64,000 nt of DNA. It comes from Chamaesiphon sp041738715. GTDB taxonomy: Bacteria; Cyanobacteriota; Cyanobacteriia; Cyanobacteriales; Chamaesiphonaceae. The stretch spans positions 39,807 through 103,806 of the forward strand of contig JBGSPI010000059.1 in the NCBI GenBank assembly GCA_041738715.1, written 5' to 3'. The position numbers and the translations under genes were made by a program. The notes under the pieces are model-generated. The model was not told the DNA's origin, searched no databases, and saw nothing but the letters and a program-made list of their open reading frames with translations. Of this stretch, positions 62,787 to 64,000 are shown one piece after another (position 1 is the stretch's first letter; each line of letters opens with the position of its first letter).

Positions 62787-63995
62787 ATGTATCAGTCTGT
62801 CAAAGCCCGAATCTATCCTACCGATGCTCAATCCGAAAAGCTTTCCCAGTTTTTTGGCTGCGCTCGTTGGTGGTGGAACCGCGCTCTGAATGAGACTACT
62901 ACTACCTATAAAGAGACAGGGAAAGGATTGTCGAGAGAAGGACTTAATGCACTGCTGCCAGCACTCAAGAAAGAGTTCCCCTGGTTGAGTGAGTGTCATT
63001 CTCAAGTTTTGCAATCTGTAACCCTCAATCTCAGCAAATCGTTTATCAACTTCTTTGAGAAACGCGCTAAATTTCCTAACTTCAAATCGAAGCACGGAAA
63101 GCAGTCGATTCAATACCCTCAAGGGACTAAGTTTGTTGACAACCTGATCTATCTCCCTAAGTTGGGATGGGTCAAGATTAGCTTGCATCGTCCGCTTGAC
63201 GGGGAAGTCAAGACTGTTACTATCTCCAAGAATCCTAGTGGTCAGTATTTTGCCGCTATATTGACGGAGCAAGAGGGCGAATATCCTATTCCTAGCAGTG
63301 AAGGGAATGCGATTGGTATCGATTTGGGTATTACGGACTTTGCCATTACTAGCACTGGTTCTAAGTACCCCAATCCTCGACATATCAAGAAGCATGAATC
63401 CAACCTCAAACGTAAACAACGTAAATTATCCAGAAAAGTAAAAGGTTCTAACAGTCGGAATAAGGCTAGAAAATTGGTGGCAAGAGTTCATCAACGGATA
63501 AGCAATTCAAGACAAGACTTTTTGCACAAACTCTCCCGTAAACTGGTGAACGAAAACCAAGTCATCGTTGTGGAAGATCTAGCAGTTAAAAACATGGTGA
63601 GAAATCATTGTTTGGCAAAAGCTATTAGCGATTGTGGCTGGTCTAGTTTCGTCGGAATGCTCAACTATAAGTGTGAGCGTTCTGGCAAAATATTGGTCAA
63701 GGTGGATAGATTTTTTCCTTCATCGAAAACCTGTAGTAATTGTTATCATCGAGTTTCTTCCTTACCTTTGGATGTGCGTCAATGGACTTGCCCTAGTTGT
63801 GGAACTAACCACGACCGAGATGTCAACGCTGCCCAGAACCTGAAGGCAGAAGGACTCAGAATTCTCTCGTTAGGAACTAGCGAGACTGCCGATGGAGGCA
63901 GCGTAAGACCAAGCAGGGGTCGCAAGACATCTGTGAGGCGGTCGCCCTCGAAGTCGGAAGCCCGCTCTCTACCCGATAGGGTGAGAGTCGGGTAG
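62787..63995 (+). CDS. tnpB: TnpB RNA-guided nuclease (IS605 OrfB family)
   Basis: 402 residues from ATG 62787 (MYQSVKARIYPTDAQ), chosen over TTG 62733 and ATG 62760 because it fits the family N-terminus and the predicted promoter. RuvC residues are intact: Asp in IGIDLGITDFAIT, Glu in VIVVEDLAVKNM and Asp in TNHDRDVNAAQN. The zinc ribbon is CSNCY...CPSCG. It is only distantly like the first tnpB. The stop codon lies eight bases past the right-end hairpin, so the hairpin is encoded in the C-terminal tail, as expected for an overlapping omega RNA. Confidence 0.94.
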   Translation: MYQSVKARIYPTDAQSEKLSQFFGCARWWWNRALNETTTTYKETGKGLSREGLNALLPALKKEFPWLSECHSQVLQSVTLNLSKSFINFFEKRAKFPNFKSKHGKQSIQYPQGTKFVDNLIYLPKLGWVKISLHRPLDGEVKTVTISKNPSGQYFAAILTEQEGEYPIPSSEGNAIGIDLGITDFAITSTGSKYPNPRHIKKHESNLKRKQRKLSRKVKGSNSRNKARKLVARVHQRISNSRQDFLHKLSRKLVNENQVIVVEDLAVKNMVRNHCLAKAISDCGWSSFVGMLNYKCERSGKILVKVDRFFPSSKTCSNCYHRVSSLPLDVRQWTCPSCGTNHDRDVNAAQNLKAEGLRILSLGTSETADGGSVRPSRGRKTSVRRSPSKSEARSLPDRVRVG

Positions 63996-64000
63996 TTCAC

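Larger units (their letters stand above)
62585..63999 (+). mobile_element. Second solo-tnpB element with paired bulged-T hairpins
   Basis: The left end shows GCGGG-AAGT-CCCGC (62594-62607) and a second hairpin GCTC-T-ATCC-loop-GGAT-GAGC (62608-62629) with one extrahelical T. The right end has CTCTC-T-ACCC-GATA-GGGT-GAGAG (63965-63987) with the same bulged T. Matching bulged hairpins at both ends are the binding form of Y1 transposase. No tnpA is present. TTTAAC just outside the left end is a candidate target motif. The right boundary may lie past the window. Confidence 0.75.

Noticed and set aside
62658..63419. 253-codon open frame antisense to the second tnpB
   Set aside because: It lies wholly opposite an intact tnpB with all catalytic residues and shows no family resemblance.

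Overview
The window is a piece of a cyanobacterial chromosome. It carries phycocyanin (cpcBA), the phycoerythrobilin reductases pebA and pebB, bilin lyases, the cyanobacterial NDH-1 subunit ndhB, cyAbrB, Tic20, a PedR-type regulator and a Pix-type phototaxis operon. HIP1-like GCGATCGC and related CGATCG palindromes are scattered throughout. The pebAB genes imply an organism that makes phycoerythrobilin. The Pix operon and three prepilin-like genes suggest type IV pilus-dependent, light-guided motility. I cannot fix the genus from sequence alone. No tRNA, rRNA or CRISPR array was seen.

Layout. 0-9 kb: a DUF3124 fragment, fmt, ndhB, pedR, a solo TnpB element, an NlpC/P60 endopeptidase, three prepilin-like genes and Tic20. 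9-24 kb: rplU-rpmA, moeZ, two Uma2-family genes, a cysteine desulfurase, a PLD-family protein with an EF-hand loop, an ABC exporter, ffh, murJ and a LapA-like protein. 24-31 kb: ubiX, an RNase II-family protein lacking most catalytic aspartates, and the NAD cluster nadD-nrtR-nadE. 31-34 kb: an IS66-type element that supplies the C-terminal codons of both flanking genes. 34-41 kb: a phytase-like esterase, cyAbrB, queF, a response regulator, pyrF and a SUI1 factor. 41-51 kb: a five-gene phototaxis operon (pixG, H, I, J, L) whose receptor has five GAF domains. 51-59 kb: an S9 peptidase, an SDR, then pebA-pebB-cpcB-cpcA-cpcF on the minus strand and an S-type bilin lyase. 59-64 kb: a pentapeptide protein, a GIY-YIG protein, pyrH-frr, and a CBS protein cut short next to a second solo TnpB element.

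How the parts fit together. The Pix operon forms one signalling chain: a membrane receptor with one bilin-competent GAF, a CheW adaptor, a CheA-like hybrid kinase and two CheY-type output proteins. The peb/cpc block links phycoerythrobilin synthesis to phycocyanin subunits and lyases. NrtR next to nadD and nadE suggests local control of NAD synthesis.

Mobile DNA has clearly shaped the window: two intact solo tnpB genes whose ends carry bulged-T hairpins, one probable tnpB relic, one IS66 element, two MITE-like elements (one with a perfect 8-bp target duplication), and many heptameric or palindromic repeats. Two of these repeat tracts directly abut the start codons of fmt and pixL.
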